Assembly (NCBI GenBank): GCA_021797815.1
Contig: JAJZYZ010000001.1
Location: forward strand, 62,001-126,000
Direction: 5' to 3'
Source of the DNA: Bacillota bacterium
GTDB lineage: Bacteria > Bacillota > Sulfobacillia > Sulfobacillales > JAIMBI01
Length of the DNA stretch: 64,000 bases
The position numbers were made by a program, and so were the translations under genes. Numbering within the stretch: the first letter of the stretch is position 1; each line of letters starts with the position of its first letter. Under the pieces are notes generated by a model. That model had not been told where the DNA came from, searched no databases, and worked only from the letters and a program-made list of their open reading frames with translations. Below are positions 55,753 to 64,000 of this stretch, piece after piece.

Positions 55753-56259
55753 GTGACGAGCACAAGACCGGTTCAGGTGTTAAGGCGGCAGTATGCCGCG
55801 GCAGGAGCGCTCGGGGTTGTGGCGTTTTTGGTCGACCTGGCCGCCGCGCCCCTGTCGGGGCCCTCTAACTGGGCGGGTCTCCTGCTGGAGGTGTTGGCAG
55901 CCGCCACGGCCGCGTGGACAGGTTTTGCGGCGCGGCGGGCCGGCTTGAAACCGGTCTGGCAGGCTGCGGCCGTCGTCCTCGTATACGCCGTACCCTCCGC
56001 ATTGGGAACCCTTTTCAACCCGATTACCTATCGTGACGAACTTGGCTACCTGATGGCCCGGGACAACACCCTGGCCCATTCCATCCTGCGGCTCACCCGG
56101 TCCGAAATAGTTCGAGATGCCCATCTCTACACAAGCTCGACCGCCCATGCGGAGGCGTTTTTCGGAGGAATAGTCTACCGGGTGGTCTTCGGTCTGGTGC
56201 TGGGATGGGTAGGCTCCCTGTTTTACGTCGGGCGTGCAGTTCGGGGCTCGGATGGCTGA
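55753..56259 (+). CDS. Membrane protein of unknown function
   Basis: 168 aa with about four hydrophobic segments (ALGVVAFLVDLAAAPL; AGLLLEVLAAATAAW; WQAAAVVLVYAVPSALG; IVYRVVFGLVLGWVGSLFY). The loop between segments three and four is soluble and His/Thr-rich. No family recognised. The start is GTG 55753, weakly supported. The stop lies 62 bp before the adenylating-enzyme start. Confidence 0.6.
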   Translation: MTSTRPVQVLRRQYAAAGALGVVAFLVDLAAAPLSGPSNWAGLLLEVLAAATAAWTGFAARRAGLKPVWQAAAVVLVYAVPSALGTLFNPITYRDELGYLMARDNTLAHSILRLTRSEIVRDAHLYTSSTAHAEAFFGGIVYRVVFGLVLGWVGSLFYVGRAVRGSDG

Positions 56260-56320
56260 CCGGGGGAGGGATCGAACGCGTGACGAAAGAATCCTGCCCG
56301 TAGGGGAAAGGGGCGGACCG

Positions 56321-58021
56321 ATGCTCGACGACAGCCTTTTCAGTTTCGATCAGGTGCAGCGTTCAAGGGAGCTCGGCGGGCGGCACTTTGACTGGGTGGC
56401 CTGGGATCTCCTGCGCCGGAATGCCAACGTGTATGCCGATCGACCGGCGGTGGCCGACACGTGGCTAGGGGATCGCCGGGAATATACGTGGCGGGACGCT
56501 TTCCAGGAGGTCAACACGCTTATCGCCCACCTGCTTGATCAGGGCGTGTGCCGTGGCGACATCATCGTGTCCCAGCTGCCGAACGTGGTGGAAAGTTTCT
56601 TCCTGGATGTGGCCACCTCCAAAATTTCCGCGCAGCACGCCGGTCTTAACATGGACCTTGGCAAGGCAGAGACGCAGGGAGTGGTGCGGAAATTGCACCC
56701 GCGCGTCGTGTTTGTCATGCCCGAGTGGCACGGACACCCTTTCCTCGACTGGTACCGCGAGCTTCAGCCGGAGCTTCCCCGCATGCAGGTCGTGGTGCTG
56801 ACGGAGCCTGGGGAGAAGCCGCCCGATGGGACCACGGCGCTCTACCAGTGGCTCGATGGTCGCATCTGGAGCCGGTTTCAGGAGTCTGACCTCGACTATC
56901 TGAAGCCGTCGCCGCTGGACGTGCACGAGCTTCTGCCGACTGCCGGGACTACCGGGGTCCCCAAGGTGTCGCGGCGAACCACCCTCGACTGGTTTCAGGT
57001 TCACAGTGTCTGCATCGCCGAGCGGGCCGGGCATACCGCCTACGATCGGCGGCTCTTGATAGGCCCCCTGGCCGGCGGATCGGGGCGGCTGTGGGGGGCG
57101 CACACGCCGCTTTATACGGGCGGCAGTGTGCTGTATCTGACGGACTTTGACGAAGAAACCGTGTGTCGACTCACCGAGTCCGAGCGCATAACCATCTGGG
57201 TGTGGAATCCGGCCCTCATCACCCGGGTGGTCACGAGTCCCTTCTTTGAGCAGTACGACCTGTCCAGCCTGCGCATGGTCAGCTATTCGGGCGCGCCGCT
57301 TCCGGGCGAGGCCATCGACCGGCTCATGCAGCGCGGCGTGACGCCCTTCAACGTCTATGGCACGTCGGAAGTGGGCGGCTGCATGAGTCCCATCCTCCCC
57401 GGCATTGACCAGGAACACCTGATGCAGGCGGCGGGCATCCCGTTCGAGGGCTTTGACGTGCCGGTGGTGGACGCGGCCGGCGATCGGCTGCCGCCCGGCG
57501 AAGTGGGCGAGATCTTGATCTGGAACGTCCATCACGGCTACTTCGCGGAGCCGCAGGAGAGTGCCGCCACCTATCACGACACCGAGTACGGCGGCCGCTG
57601 GGAAGGCTATCAGCGCACCGGCGATCTGGGCCTGTATGACCGAGAGGGATATCTCCGCGTCATCGGCCGCAAGAAGGACATGATCCTGCGCGGCGGCCAG
57701 AATATTTTCCCGCGGGAGATCGAGGATCTCCTGAGCCAGCACGAGACGGTGCGCGACATCGCCGTGGTCGGGATGCCTGATGCCGTGATGGGGGAGCGCC
57801 TGTGCGCGTATGTGGTGCCGGTGGCGGGGACGCCGCCCGACGTGTCTTTATTCCAGGAGTTTCTGGCGCAGCGTGGCATCGCCAAGTACAAGTGGCCGGA
57901 GCGGGTCGAGATTCTCGAGGAGATGCCGCTCGGCCCGGGCGGTAAGATTCAAAAGACCGTGCTCCGGGAGCGCATTGCGAAGAAGCTTCACGAGGAGGCG
58001 GAGTCGGGTCGGGGCGACTAG
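56321..58021 (+). CDS. Class I adenylate-forming enzyme (aryl/acyl-AMP ligase)
   Basis: 566 aa from ATG 56321; ATG 56252, overlapping the previous stop, would add 23 polar residues. Motifs: the AMP-binding P-loop PTAGTTGVPK, VYGTSEVGG, YQRTGDLGLYDREGYL and GRKKDMILRGGQNIFPREIE, and the C-terminal catalytic Lys in GGKIQK. The layout is closest to 2,3-dihydroxybenzoate- or salicylate-AMP ligases, but the chain could equally be a short or branched acid. It is in a tight pair with the flavoprotein that follows (12 bp). Confidence 0.85.
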   Translation: MLDDSLFSFDQVQRSRELGGRHFDWVAWDLLRRNANVYADRPAVADTWLGDRREYTWRDAFQEVNTLIAHLLDQGVCRGDIIVSQLPNVVESFFLDVATSKISAQHAGLNMDLGKAETQGVVRKLHPRVVFVMPEWHGHPFLDWYRELQPELPRMQVVVLTEPGEKPPDGTTALYQWLDGRIWSRFQESDLDYLKPSPLDVHELLPTAGTTGVPKVSRRTTLDWFQVHSVCIAERAGHTAYDRRLLIGPLAGGSGRLWGAHTPLYTGGSVLYLTDFDEETVCRLTESERITIWVWNPALITRVVTSPFFEQYDLSSLRMVSYSGAPLPGEAIDRLMQRGVTPFNVYGTSEVGGCMSPILPGIDQEHLMQAAGIPFEGFDVPVVDAAGDRLPPGEVGEILIWNVHHGYFAEPQESAATYHDTEYGGRWEGYQRTGDLGLYDREGYLRVIGRKKDMILRGGQNIFPREIEDLLSQHETVRDIAVVGMPDAVMGERLCAYVVPVAGTPPDVSLFQEFLAQRGIAKYKWPERVEILEEMPLGPGGKIQKTVLRERIAKKLHEEAESGRGD

Positions 58022-58033
58022 GGGGGACGCAGC

Positions 58034-59176
58034 ATGTGGGATGTCGGCGTAATTGGCGGCGGACCGGCGGGCAGCACCGCCGCGCGGCTCCTGGCGGAGA
58101 GCGGGCTTTCGGTCATCCTTCTGGAAGCGGCCACGCATCCGCGGGTGAAACCTTGTGGCGGTGCCCTTACAGACCGCGGGCTCGCCCTGCTGCCCCCCGG
58201 AGGAGAGCGCTTCTTTAAGAATCATCCGCGGCAGTGGACCTATCGGGCCGCCAATCTCCCTCCGGTGACCGTGGGCCGCGACGTGCCTTATTGCCATACG
58301 GTGGTGCGCCGCGACTTTGACCAATTTCTGTTTGAAGAGGCGGCGGCGTCCGGTGCGATCGCGCACGACGGCGAGCGTGTCGCCCAGATTGAATCGAGTC
58401 CGGAGGGGGACGGCTACGTCGTAAAGACGGCGGCCGACCGGTATCCGGTCCGCTATCTGGTGGGTGCCGACGGCGCGAAGGGCATGACGGCGCGGGCACT
58501 CGGCCTCTCCCGCCCGCGAAACGGGGCCGCCCTCGAAATCGAGGCCGAGGCCCGCCCCGAGCTCCTGGAGGCGTACCGCGAGCGCTGCGAGGTCATGGTT
58601 TCCGACACCCCCTGGGGATACTGCTGGGTGATTCCCAAAGGCGACCGCCTGAACGTGGGGGTCGGAAGCTTTCATGCTTCCGGCTTCGCGTGGCGCGAGC
58701 GCCTGCAACGGTATTGTGACGAGATCGGTTTTCGCGCGACAGGGTCGATTCTCGCGCATCCGCTCCCGTACCGGTGGGCGCGGGCGGCGCTCACCCGCGG
58801 GCGCGCCCTCTTGGCCGGCGACGCGGCCGGCCTCATGGATCCGTTTTCGGCGGAAGGCATCTATGCGGCACTCTCGTCGGGAGCGCGCGCCGCACGGGTG
58901 GTCACGGCGGCGGCGGCAACGGGGACCGACCTCAGCGCCTACGATCGGGAGCTTGGCGAACAGGTCTGGCCGGAACTGCAGCGCGCGGGCGTTCTCGCGC
59001 GTCTCTTCTACACGATGCCGGGAGCGTGGTCCCGCCTGTTTATCCGTGACCAGAGTCTCCTTGCCGCCTATCTTGAGGTCCTGGAGGGACGGAGCGGCTA
59101 TGACGCCCTCCTGCGCGCGACCCGCGAGCGCTGGTGGCGGATCGTGCGCCGCGCGCCGCCGGTGTCTGCCTCGTGA
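58034..59176 (+). CDS. Geranylgeranyl-reductase-family FAD-dependent oxidoreductase
   Basis: 380 aa. FAD dinucleotide-binding fold at the N-terminus VGVIGGGPAGSTAARLL with the Glu at the end of strand 2 (ILLEAA), the PCGGALTDRG segment typical of the GGR/ChlP family (its Cys is conserved in archaeal lipid reductases), and the second FAD motif GDAAGLMDPFSAEGIYAAL. It reduces polyprenyl chains or catalyses related dehydrogenations. Pairing with an acyl-AMP ligase suggests a lipid or quinone pathway. GTGA/ATG junction with the following GNAT gene. Confidence 0.85.
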   Translation: MWDVGVIGGGPAGSTAARLLAESGLSVILLEAATHPRVKPCGGALTDRGLALLPPGGERFFKNHPRQWTYRAANLPPVTVGRDVPYCHTVVRRDFDQFLFEEAAASGAIAHDGERVAQIESSPEGDGYVVKTAADRYPVRYLVGADGAKGMTARALGLSRPRNGAALEIEAEARPELLEAYRERCEVMVSDTPWGYCWVIPKGDRLNVGVGSFHASGFAWRERLQRYCDEIGFRATGSILAHPLPYRWARAALTRGRALLAGDAAGLMDPFSAEGIYAALSSGARAARVVTAAAATGTDLSAYDRELGEQVWPELQRAGVLARLFYTMPGAWSRLFIRDQSLLAAYLEVLEGRSGYDALLRATRERWWRIVRRAPPVSAS

Positions 59177-59694
59177 TGGCGGCCGTCCGGCGGGCGGAGG
59201 TGAGCGACATCGCGGCTCTGTCCCGCATCCGGATAGACACCTGGCAGGCGACCTACCGGGGCATCATCCCGGATGCGGTGCTGGACGCGCTTGACCCCGA
59301 GACCACCCGGGCCAGATGGCAGCGAACGCTTGCGGACGGGGCCGGACGAGGACTTTTCGTCTATGTTGTCGAGGATCACGACGGCGTGGAGGGATACGTC
59401 GGAGTTGGCCCGGAGACGGGAGCCGTCAGCGGCCATCCGGGAGAGGTGTACATGCTGTATGTGCACCCCACCTGCCATGGGCGCGGCTACGGGAAGCTCC
59501 TTCTGCGCCAAGGCCTCGCGGACCTGACTGAGCGCGGACTCCTGCCAGCCCTGGTCTGGGTCCTTCACGACAATCCTGCCCGGGCGTTCTACGAACACAT
59601 GGGGGCGCACTTCCTCACCAGCCGGCAGGTGGAGATTGGACAGACGCTCCTCGAGGATGGCTTCAGCTTCCCCGCCAGGCCGGGAGGGGCTTAG
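59176..59694 (+). CDS. GNAT-family N-acetyltransferase
   Basis: 172 aa from ATG 59176, with GTG 59173 overlapping the previous stop as alternative. It has the PhnO/RimI-type opening VRRAEVSDIAALSRIRIDTW and TYRGIIPDAVLDAL. The acetyl-CoA loop is VHPTCHGRGYGKLLL, followed by ALVWVLHDNPARAFYEHMG. Acceptor unknown. Confidence 0.88.
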   Translation: MAAVRRAEVSDIAALSRIRIDTWQATYRGIIPDAVLDALDPETTRARWQRTLADGAGRGLFVYVVEDHDGVEGYVGVGPETGAVSGHPGEVYMLYVHPTCHGRGYGKLLLRQGLADLTERGLLPALVWVLHDNPARAFYEHMGAHFLTSRQVEIGQTLLEDGFSFPARPGGA

Positions 59695-59695
59695 C

Positions 59696-60184
59696 GTGCC
59701 AATCTCCCCGTATCTGGCCGGGATCCGCCGCCGCGTCGGCTCGCGCCTCCTGCTCATGCCGAGCGCAGGCGCCGTCATCCGCGATGAGCGGGGGCGGACT
59801 CTCTTTCTGGTGAACCGGGATACCGGCGGATTCATGCTGCCCGGGGGCGCCGTGGACCCCGGGGAGAGTCCGGCGGCGGCCGTGGTGCGGGAGGCGCGCG
59901 AGGAGACAGGGCTCGCGGTCCGTCCGACCCACCTGATGGGGGTGGTGGCGCCGTGGCGCGTGCATTATCCGAACGGCGACCAGGTCGAGTACATGGCGAC
60001 GCTGTTCTTATGCCGGGTCACGGGAGGGGAGATTCACGCCGCCGACGGCGAGGCGTCCGGGTGGGCCTGGTTTCCGCCCGACGAGATCCCACGGCTCGGA
60101 TATCCGCCGGAACTCTGGTCGTGGCGGCCGGGAATGGGGGCCTACTTCGAAAGGATTTGGGAGCCGCCGGAGTCCCGGGAATGA
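59696..60184 (+). CDS. Nudix hydrolase
   Basis: 162 aa from GTG 59696 with GGGAGGGG eight nt upstream, directly after the GNAT stop. The Nudix box is complete: GGAVDPGESPAAAVVREAREETGL (quoted in parts elsewhere; GX5EX7REUXEEXGU) with the catalytic Glu residues in REAREE. The substrate (nucleotide sugar, oxidised nucleotide, CoA or other) cannot be told. Converges on the rhodanese gene. Confidence 0.9.
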   Translation: MPISPYLAGIRRRVGSRLLLMPSAGAVIRDERGRTLFLVNRDTGGFMLPGGAVDPGESPAAAVVREAREETGLAVRPTHLMGVVAPWRVHYPNGDQVEYMATLFLCRVTGGEIHAADGEASGWAWFPPDEIPRLGYPPELWSWRPGMGAYFERIWEPPESRE

Positions 60185-60215
60185 GGGGAGACACAGCCCA
60201 CAGCGTGCGGGGCGG

Positions 60216-60851
60216 CTAGGGGGACGCGGTCTCGCGGACCGGATAGCCGGCCTGAAGCCACGCCATCATCCCGCCCGCCACATTCATCACGTCAAAGCCC
60301 TGGTCCGCCAGAAAGCTGGCGACGGACTGCGACCGGTTGCCGTGAGCGCATACGATGGCATAGCGGCGAGCACGGTCGAGCTTCCTGGTCTCATCGGGCA
60401 CCGTCCCCATCGGCAGCGTGAGGGCGCCGGGAATGACTCCGCTCCGCCACTCGTAGGGTTCACGGACGTCCATCACCACGTACTGGTCGCGTTCCGTAAA
60501 GAGGTGGTCGACGGACAGGTCAGGCACCCGCACCGACGGGAGGCCCGCCTCCGCCCACTCCGTCATCCGCATGACGAGAACAGCCTCGGGAATAAACCCG
60601 GAGTCGTGCAGCGCCTCCCGGCCGGCATCCAGCACGATCTGATTGTCTGACACAAGAGCAAACGGGGGACCCCCGCGGTCCGACAGGAAAGCGGCTACCG
60701 ACGGCCCGAATCCCTGCAGACGGTACGGCGCGGAGACCGATCCCGGCACATGGTCGTGATGAAAGGCCCGGGGCGGCCGGAGGTCTAGGAGCTCAACGCG
60801 GCCGGTCTTCACGTCCTCCCACAGCCCCCGCATCGAGGACGGCTCGGCCAT
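60216..60851 (-). CDS. Tandem rhodanese protein (one active domain)
   Basis: 211 aa from ATG 60851. Two rhodanese folds: residues about 8-103 have lost the active-site Cys (the loop reads ALVSDNQIV), while residues about 110-208 keep Cys168 in IVCAHGNRSQSVA. Sulfurtransferase for thiosulfate, persulfide or similar. The ATG overlaps the stop of the persulfide-dioxygenase-like gene (TCA 60851-60853, ATGA on the coding strand), so the two are translationally coupled. Confidence 0.88.
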   Translation of the reverse strand: MAEPSSMRGLWEDVKTGRVELLDLRPPRAFHHDHVPGSVSAPYRLQGFGPSVAAFLSDRGGPPFALVSDNQIVLDAGREALHDSGFIPEAVLVMRMTEWAEAGLPSVRVPDLSVDHLFTERDQYVVMDVREPYEWRSGVIPGALTLPMGTVPDETRKLDRARRYAIVCAHGNRSQSVASFLADQGFDVMNVAGGMMAWLQAGYPVRETASP

Positions 60852-61609
60852 CAAGAGGAGCCCGCGGCGCCGAGGTTCAGGGCCCGCACCTTGCGGGCAT
60901 TCTCCGGCGGCGGCTTCAAGAACTTCAACTGTTCGGCGACAAACCGATCCGGGTCGCGCGCCTGCAACAGGGTGTTGTAACGTCGCTCGTAGCCGATGGT
61001 GGAGCAGTACTTGCGCGACATGTAGAGCCCACCGCAATGCGAGGCGCCGAAATGAGCCGGATAGACTTCCACATAGTCCGGAAGCTCCATCAGGCGGTCG
61101 AGGCTCCGGAACTGGGCGCGGGCGGCTTCTTTCACGGCGGCTTCAGACGACTCCCCGAGGTCGGGTCGGCCGACGTCGCCGACGAACAAGACATCGCCCG
61201 TCATCACCAGCCAGGGTTCTCCGCCGCGATCCAGGTCCCGCAGCACCAGACACAGCGAGTCGGGCGTATGACCCGGCATCTCCCACACCTCAACCTCCAC
61301 CGATCCGAGGTGAAAGCGGTCGCCCTCCTTGAGCGGCGCGTAGGCGAAATGAACCGGCGCACGATGCGAGAGCGCGAGGGTGGCCTGCGCCGCCTCGGAA
61401 AGCTCGCGGGCGGCTGACTCGTGGTCGGCGTGGGTGTGCGTGTCGACGACATACGCGATGCTGAGGCCCAGGTCCTGCGCCATCAAGACGTAATGCGCCG
61501 CCGTCTTGGAATGGAGTGGGTCCACCACCAGGGCCTGTCCGGTGAGCTCGTCGCCGACCAGGTAGGAACTGCACCCGGTCATCGTATCTTGGACGGAAGC
61601 CCAGATCAT
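60851..61609 (-). CDS. Persulfide dioxygenase-like metallo-beta-lactamase protein
   Basis: 252 aa. Metal motif THTHADH (His58, His60, Asp62, His63), then the His of PGHTPDS, the Asp of TGDVLFVGDVGRPDL and the His of VYPAHFG. The GDVLFVGDVGRPDL stretch is typical of ETHE1/BLH/CstB-type persulfide dioxygenases, which oxidise glutathione or protein persulfides to sulfite with one Fe(II). The C-terminal roughly 60 residues extend the fold. Coupled with the rhodanese gene, as in sulfide-oxidising loci. Confidence 0.88.
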   Translation of the reverse strand: MIWASVQDTMTGCSSYLVGDELTGQALVVDPLHSKTAAHYVLMAQDLGLSIAYVVDTHTHADHESAARELSEAAQATLALSHRAPVHFAYAPLKEGDRFHLGSVEVEVWEMPGHTPDSLCLVLRDLDRGGEPWLVMTGDVLFVGDVGRPDLGESSEAAVKEAARAQFRSLDRLMELPDYVEVYPAHFGASHCGGLYMSRKYCSTIGYERRYNTLLQARDPDRFVAEQLKFLKPPPENARKVRALNLGAAGSS

Positions 61610-61665
61610 GGTGAGTCAGCCTCCTCAATTCCTCCCCTATCCTAGCGAATCTCGCCGCATCCGGC

Positions 61666-62643
61666 TTAGGAAATGCTGAGGACGATTTTCCCGATATTGA
61701 GATTGGACTCCATCCGTTGATGCGCGTCGCGCGCTTCCGTCCAAGGGTACACACGGTCGATGACCGGTGCGAGGCGCCCGGTTTCACACAGCGGCAGCAC
61801 GTGTTGCTTCACCGCCTGGGCGAGCGCCATCTTTTCTTCGGGCGGCCGTGAACGGAGCGAGGTGCCGGTAATCGCCAGACGCTTGCCCATAAGGAGGTCA
61901 AGCGGAACCGTGGCCTGCACCCCGCCGACGGTGCCGACGACAATCTGGCGGCCGCGCCGCGCCAGCACTTGCAGGTTCCGTTCAAAGTAGGAGGCGCCAA
62001 CCAGATCCACGATGCCGTCGACGCCCCGTCCCCCGGTGAATTCGCGACAGACGGCCACAAAGTCTTCGTCGTGATAGTTAACGGCGCGGACGGCTCCCAG
62101 TGTGAGTACGCGGGCGGCCTTCTCCGCCGAGCCGACCGTTCCGATCGGAAACGCGCCCATCGCCGCCAGGAGCTGGACGGCGCTCGAACCGACTCCGCTC
62201 GCTGCGGCATGAACCAGCACCGTATCCCCGACCGCGGCCGGCAGCTGGACCAACGCATCGTAGGCCGTATAGAACACCTCGGGAAAAGCGGCCGCCTGCT
62301 CATAGCTCCAGCCGGTCGGCATAAGAAGAAGGGAACGTTCGGGCACGAGGGCATACTCGGCATACCCGCCACCGGCGACGAGGGCCATGACCCGATCGCC
62401 CGCCTGGAACGCGCCGCTCGGCGCCTGAACCACCTCGCCGGCGACATCGAGCCCCAAGATTTCGTGAGCCGGTTTCGGATCCGGCTCCGGGTAGTGTCCC
62501 ATGCGCTGGAGAAGGTCGGCCCGGTTGAGCGAGGTGGCCCGGACCCGCACCAGTACCTGACCCGGTCCCGGAACCGGATCCGGCACGTCTACGATAGATA
62601 GGACCTCGGGACCCCCGTATTGGCTGAGGGCAATGGCTCGCAT
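61666..62643 (-). CDS. Zinc-independent NAD(P)H:quinone oxidoreductase (PIG3-like MDR)
   Basis: 325 aa from ATG 62643 (GGCGGGAG upstream). Medium-chain dehydrogenase fold without zinc ligands: SLNRADLLQRMGHYP, EILGLDVAGEV, and cofactor loop VLVHAAASGVGSSAVQLL, all characteristic of quinone oxidoreductase/PIG3. Reduces quinones or enones with NADPH. Divergent from the DapA-family gene with about 230 bp between starts. Confidence 0.92.
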   Translation of the reverse strand: MRAIALSQYGGPEVLSIVDVPDPVPGPGQVLVRVRATSLNRADLLQRMGHYPEPDPKPAHEILGLDVAGEVVQAPSGAFQAGDRVMALVAGGGYAEYALVPERSLLLMPTGWSYEQAAAFPEVFYTAYDALVQLPAAVGDTVLVHAAASGVGSSAVQLLAAMGAFPIGTVGSAEKAARVLTLGAVRAVNYHDEDFVAVCREFTGGRGVDGIVDLVGASYFERNLQVLARRGRQIVVGTVGGVQATVPLDLLMGKRLAITGTSLRSRPPEEKMALAQAVKQHVLPLCETGRLAPVIDRVYPWTEARDAHQRMESNLNIGKIVLSIS

Positions 62644-62873
62644 GCGTATCTCCCGCCTTTCAATCGACCGTCTCGATCGGCACCCGACCCACCCGCCCAA
62701 CGGGAGTGGGAAAGAGGGCCGCGCGCCGTAGTCAAGCTCAGTCTAGAGGCCTCTTCGACAGGTGAACAGAGCGTCGGGGCGGCGAGGGCTTGTTACAATG
62801 ACAGGAGATTTTGGGGTGCCGAAAAGGCACCGGAATGAGGGACCTCCTTGGACTTGGACCACAGGTGGATCCG

Positions 62874-63785
62874 ATGACGGCGTGGACGGCGCTCCCGGCC
62901 GGCGTGTATCCGGCGCTCGCGACCCCGCTTACGGAGACCGGGCGATTATCGGAGGCGGCGCTCGACGCCCTCACCGATCGTGTGATTGACGACGGGGTGA
63001 CGGGGATTGCGGTTCTCGGCTCCACGGGCGAGGTGTCGGGTCTCGCGCCCGAAATGCGGGACGCCGTGCAGCGACGGGTGCAGGAGCGGGCGAATGGGCG
63101 CGTGCCCGTGTTGAGTGGAGTGGCCGACACGGTGGTCGACCGCATCCGGGCCGGGCTCGAGGCGGCAGGAGCAAACGGCATGGCCGCGGCGCTGGTGCCG
63201 CCGCCTTTCTACTATCCGATGGGCCCGTCCGAAGTGGCCCGCTTCTACACGGACCTCGCCGACCGATCTCCCATTCCGCTCGTGCTTTACAACATCCCGC
63301 CCTATACGAAGGTGGAGCTTTCGGTTGAGGTGGTGCGGGATCTGGCGGCCCACCCGCGCATCATCGGTCTCAAAGACTCGGGGGGCCGCTTTCTGTACCT
63401 GCAGGAGCTTCTTTCCGCGACCCGCGGTCAGGCCTTCACGGTTGTGACGGGGTCGGATGAGATGCTGCTGGCGTCGCTGGCGGTGGGAGCCGCCGGGACC
63501 ATCTGCGCGGCCGCCAACGCCGTCGCCCCCTTCCAGGTCGCGATCATCCGCCATTATCAGGCCGGACGTCTTGATGCCGCCCGGAATCTGCAAGAGCGGC
63601 TGATGGCTCTCGTGAATGTCTGCCGGCGCCACGGCGGCTATAAGGCCTGGAAGGCCATCTTGGAGCTTCAGGGATTCACTCCCTGCCGGGTGGCGGCGCC
63701 CTATGAGGATGTGTCAGAAGCGTCGCGGACCGTCTTGCAAGAAGCGCTCCGGGCCCTCGGGTCGGCAGAGGACGTGGGCGCCTGA
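62874..63785 (+). CDS. DHDPS/N-acetylneuraminate lyase-family aldolase
   Basis: 303 aa from ATG 62874, the start that reproduces the family N-terminus (LPAGVYPALATPLTETG); ATG 62835 is a possible upstream start. Schiff-base Lys in IIGLKDSGG and Tyr in LVLYNIPPYT, plus VLGSTGEVSGL for the substrate carboxylate, are present. It could be 4-hydroxy-tetrahydrodipicolinate synthase (lysine pathway) or a 2-keto-3-deoxy-sugar aldolase; no lysine genes are adjacent. A strong terminator follows. Confidence 0.88.
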   Translation: MTAWTALPAGVYPALATPLTETGRLSEAALDALTDRVIDDGVTGIAVLGSTGEVSGLAPEMRDAVQRRVQERANGRVPVLSGVADTVVDRIRAGLEAAGANGMAAALVPPPFYYPMGPSEVARFYTDLADRSPIPLVLYNIPPYTKVELSVEVVRDLAAHPRIIGLKDSGGRFLYLQELLSATRGQAFTVVTGSDEMLLASLAVGAAGTICAAANAVAPFQVAIIRHYQAGRLDAARNLQERLMALVNVCRRHGGYKAWKAILELQGFTPCRVAAPYEDVSEASRTVLQEALRALGSAEDVGA

Positions 63786-63867
63786 CCGACCATCTGCTCC
63801 GGATGTTCTTTACGAAGGATGACCCGGCAGACCGACGTCATGGCCGCGCCGCGTTGATGGGCAAACG

Positions 63868-63897
63868 AAAAATCCCCCCGGCCGACCGGGGGGTTTT
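63868..63897. terminator. Bidirectional rho-independent terminator
   Basis: Stem CCCCCCGG (63874-63881) and CCGGGGGG (63886-63893), loop CCGA, flanked by AAAAA on the left and TTTT on the right. It therefore has a U-tract for both strands and serves the converging DapA-family gene and the gene entering from the right edge. Confidence 0.92.
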
Positions 63898-63905
63898 GAG
63901 TCTCG

Positions 63906-64000
63906 TCAGACGACGGCCTGGGGCCTTATCTTCTCGACCGCGTCCCGAATGTCTTCGAGCTTCACGTACCGGTCGCACGCATTTTCCAGTTCGGCGGCAA
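63906..64000 (-). CDS. C-terminal end of an unidentified protein (partial)
   Basis: The minus strand carries an open frame from the window edge to TGA at 63908-63906, giving about 30 residues in two helices: ENACDRYVKLEDIRDAVEKI, ending RPQAVV. The composition is clearly protein-like, and the gene ends 8 bp before the bidirectional terminator. Too short to name. Confidence 0.6.
   Translation of the reverse strand, partial: AAELENACDRYVKLEDIRDAVEKIRPQAVV

Overview
The window is GC-rich bacterial chromosome (about two thirds G+C by eye) with strong GGAGG-type ribosome sites, many GTG and TTG starts, and short operons with ATGA/GTGA overlaps. The gene set fits an aerobic or facultative chemolithotroph: form I carbon monoxide dehydrogenase, a respiratory NarGHJI nitrate reductase, persulfide dioxygenase/rhodanese sulfur handling, and several secreted single-membrane-type proteins. 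A Sulfobacillus-like or related deep-branching Gram-positive (or a Chloroflexota member) is my inference; no rRNA or tRNA gene is present to fix the taxon.

Layout. 1-8.8 kb: small enzymes and accessory genes (two APH-type phosphotransferases, a uridine-kinase-like P-loop protein, a NodI/NodJ-type ABC exporter, an S10 serine carboxypeptidase, an 18-residue-repeat coiled-coil membrane protein, an SgrR-N-type winged-helix protein, an ArsI/CadI-like VOC protein). 8989-10665: one complete IS1380-type insertion sequence with 17-bp imperfect terminal repeats and a 4-bp CTAA target duplication, whose transposase has no ordinary start codon. 10.7-15.2 kb: an NTF2-like protein, a secreted clan-A-like glycosidase, a secreted Asp-box protein and a DUF2231 membrane protein.

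15.6-25.1 kb: a two-component system (GAF sensor kinase plus NarL-type regulator) divergent from coxM-coxS-coxL, followed by an XdhC-YHS fusion, coxG, coxD and coxE. The CoxL active-site loop AYRCSFR marks genuine form I CO dehydrogenase. 25.3-37.1 kb: a Glu/Leu/Val-type dehydrogenase, a TDT/SLAC1-type anion channel, a divergent promoter with two CRP/FNR-type palindromes, a hemerythrin, a small DUF4351-like protein, narGHJI, and an SLC13/RCK permease. Together these suggest that electrons from CO can reach nitrate or oxygen through the quinone pool.

37.6-50.4 kb: a flavin reductase, small secreted or anchored proteins of unknown role, a VOC protein, a methyltransferase, an MFS exporter, lipoproteins and a collagen-like Gly-X-Y lipoprotein, with long gene-free gaps between them. 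50.8-64 kb is dense again: isochorismatase-type hydrolase, pfkA, a GH4 glycosidase with a BadF-type sugar kinase, an acyl-adenylating enzyme beside a geranylgeranyl-reductase-type flavoprotein, GNAT and Nudix proteins, persulfide dioxygenase plus rhodanese, a quinone oxidoreductase, a DapA-family lyase, a strong bidirectional terminator, and the tail of one more gene.
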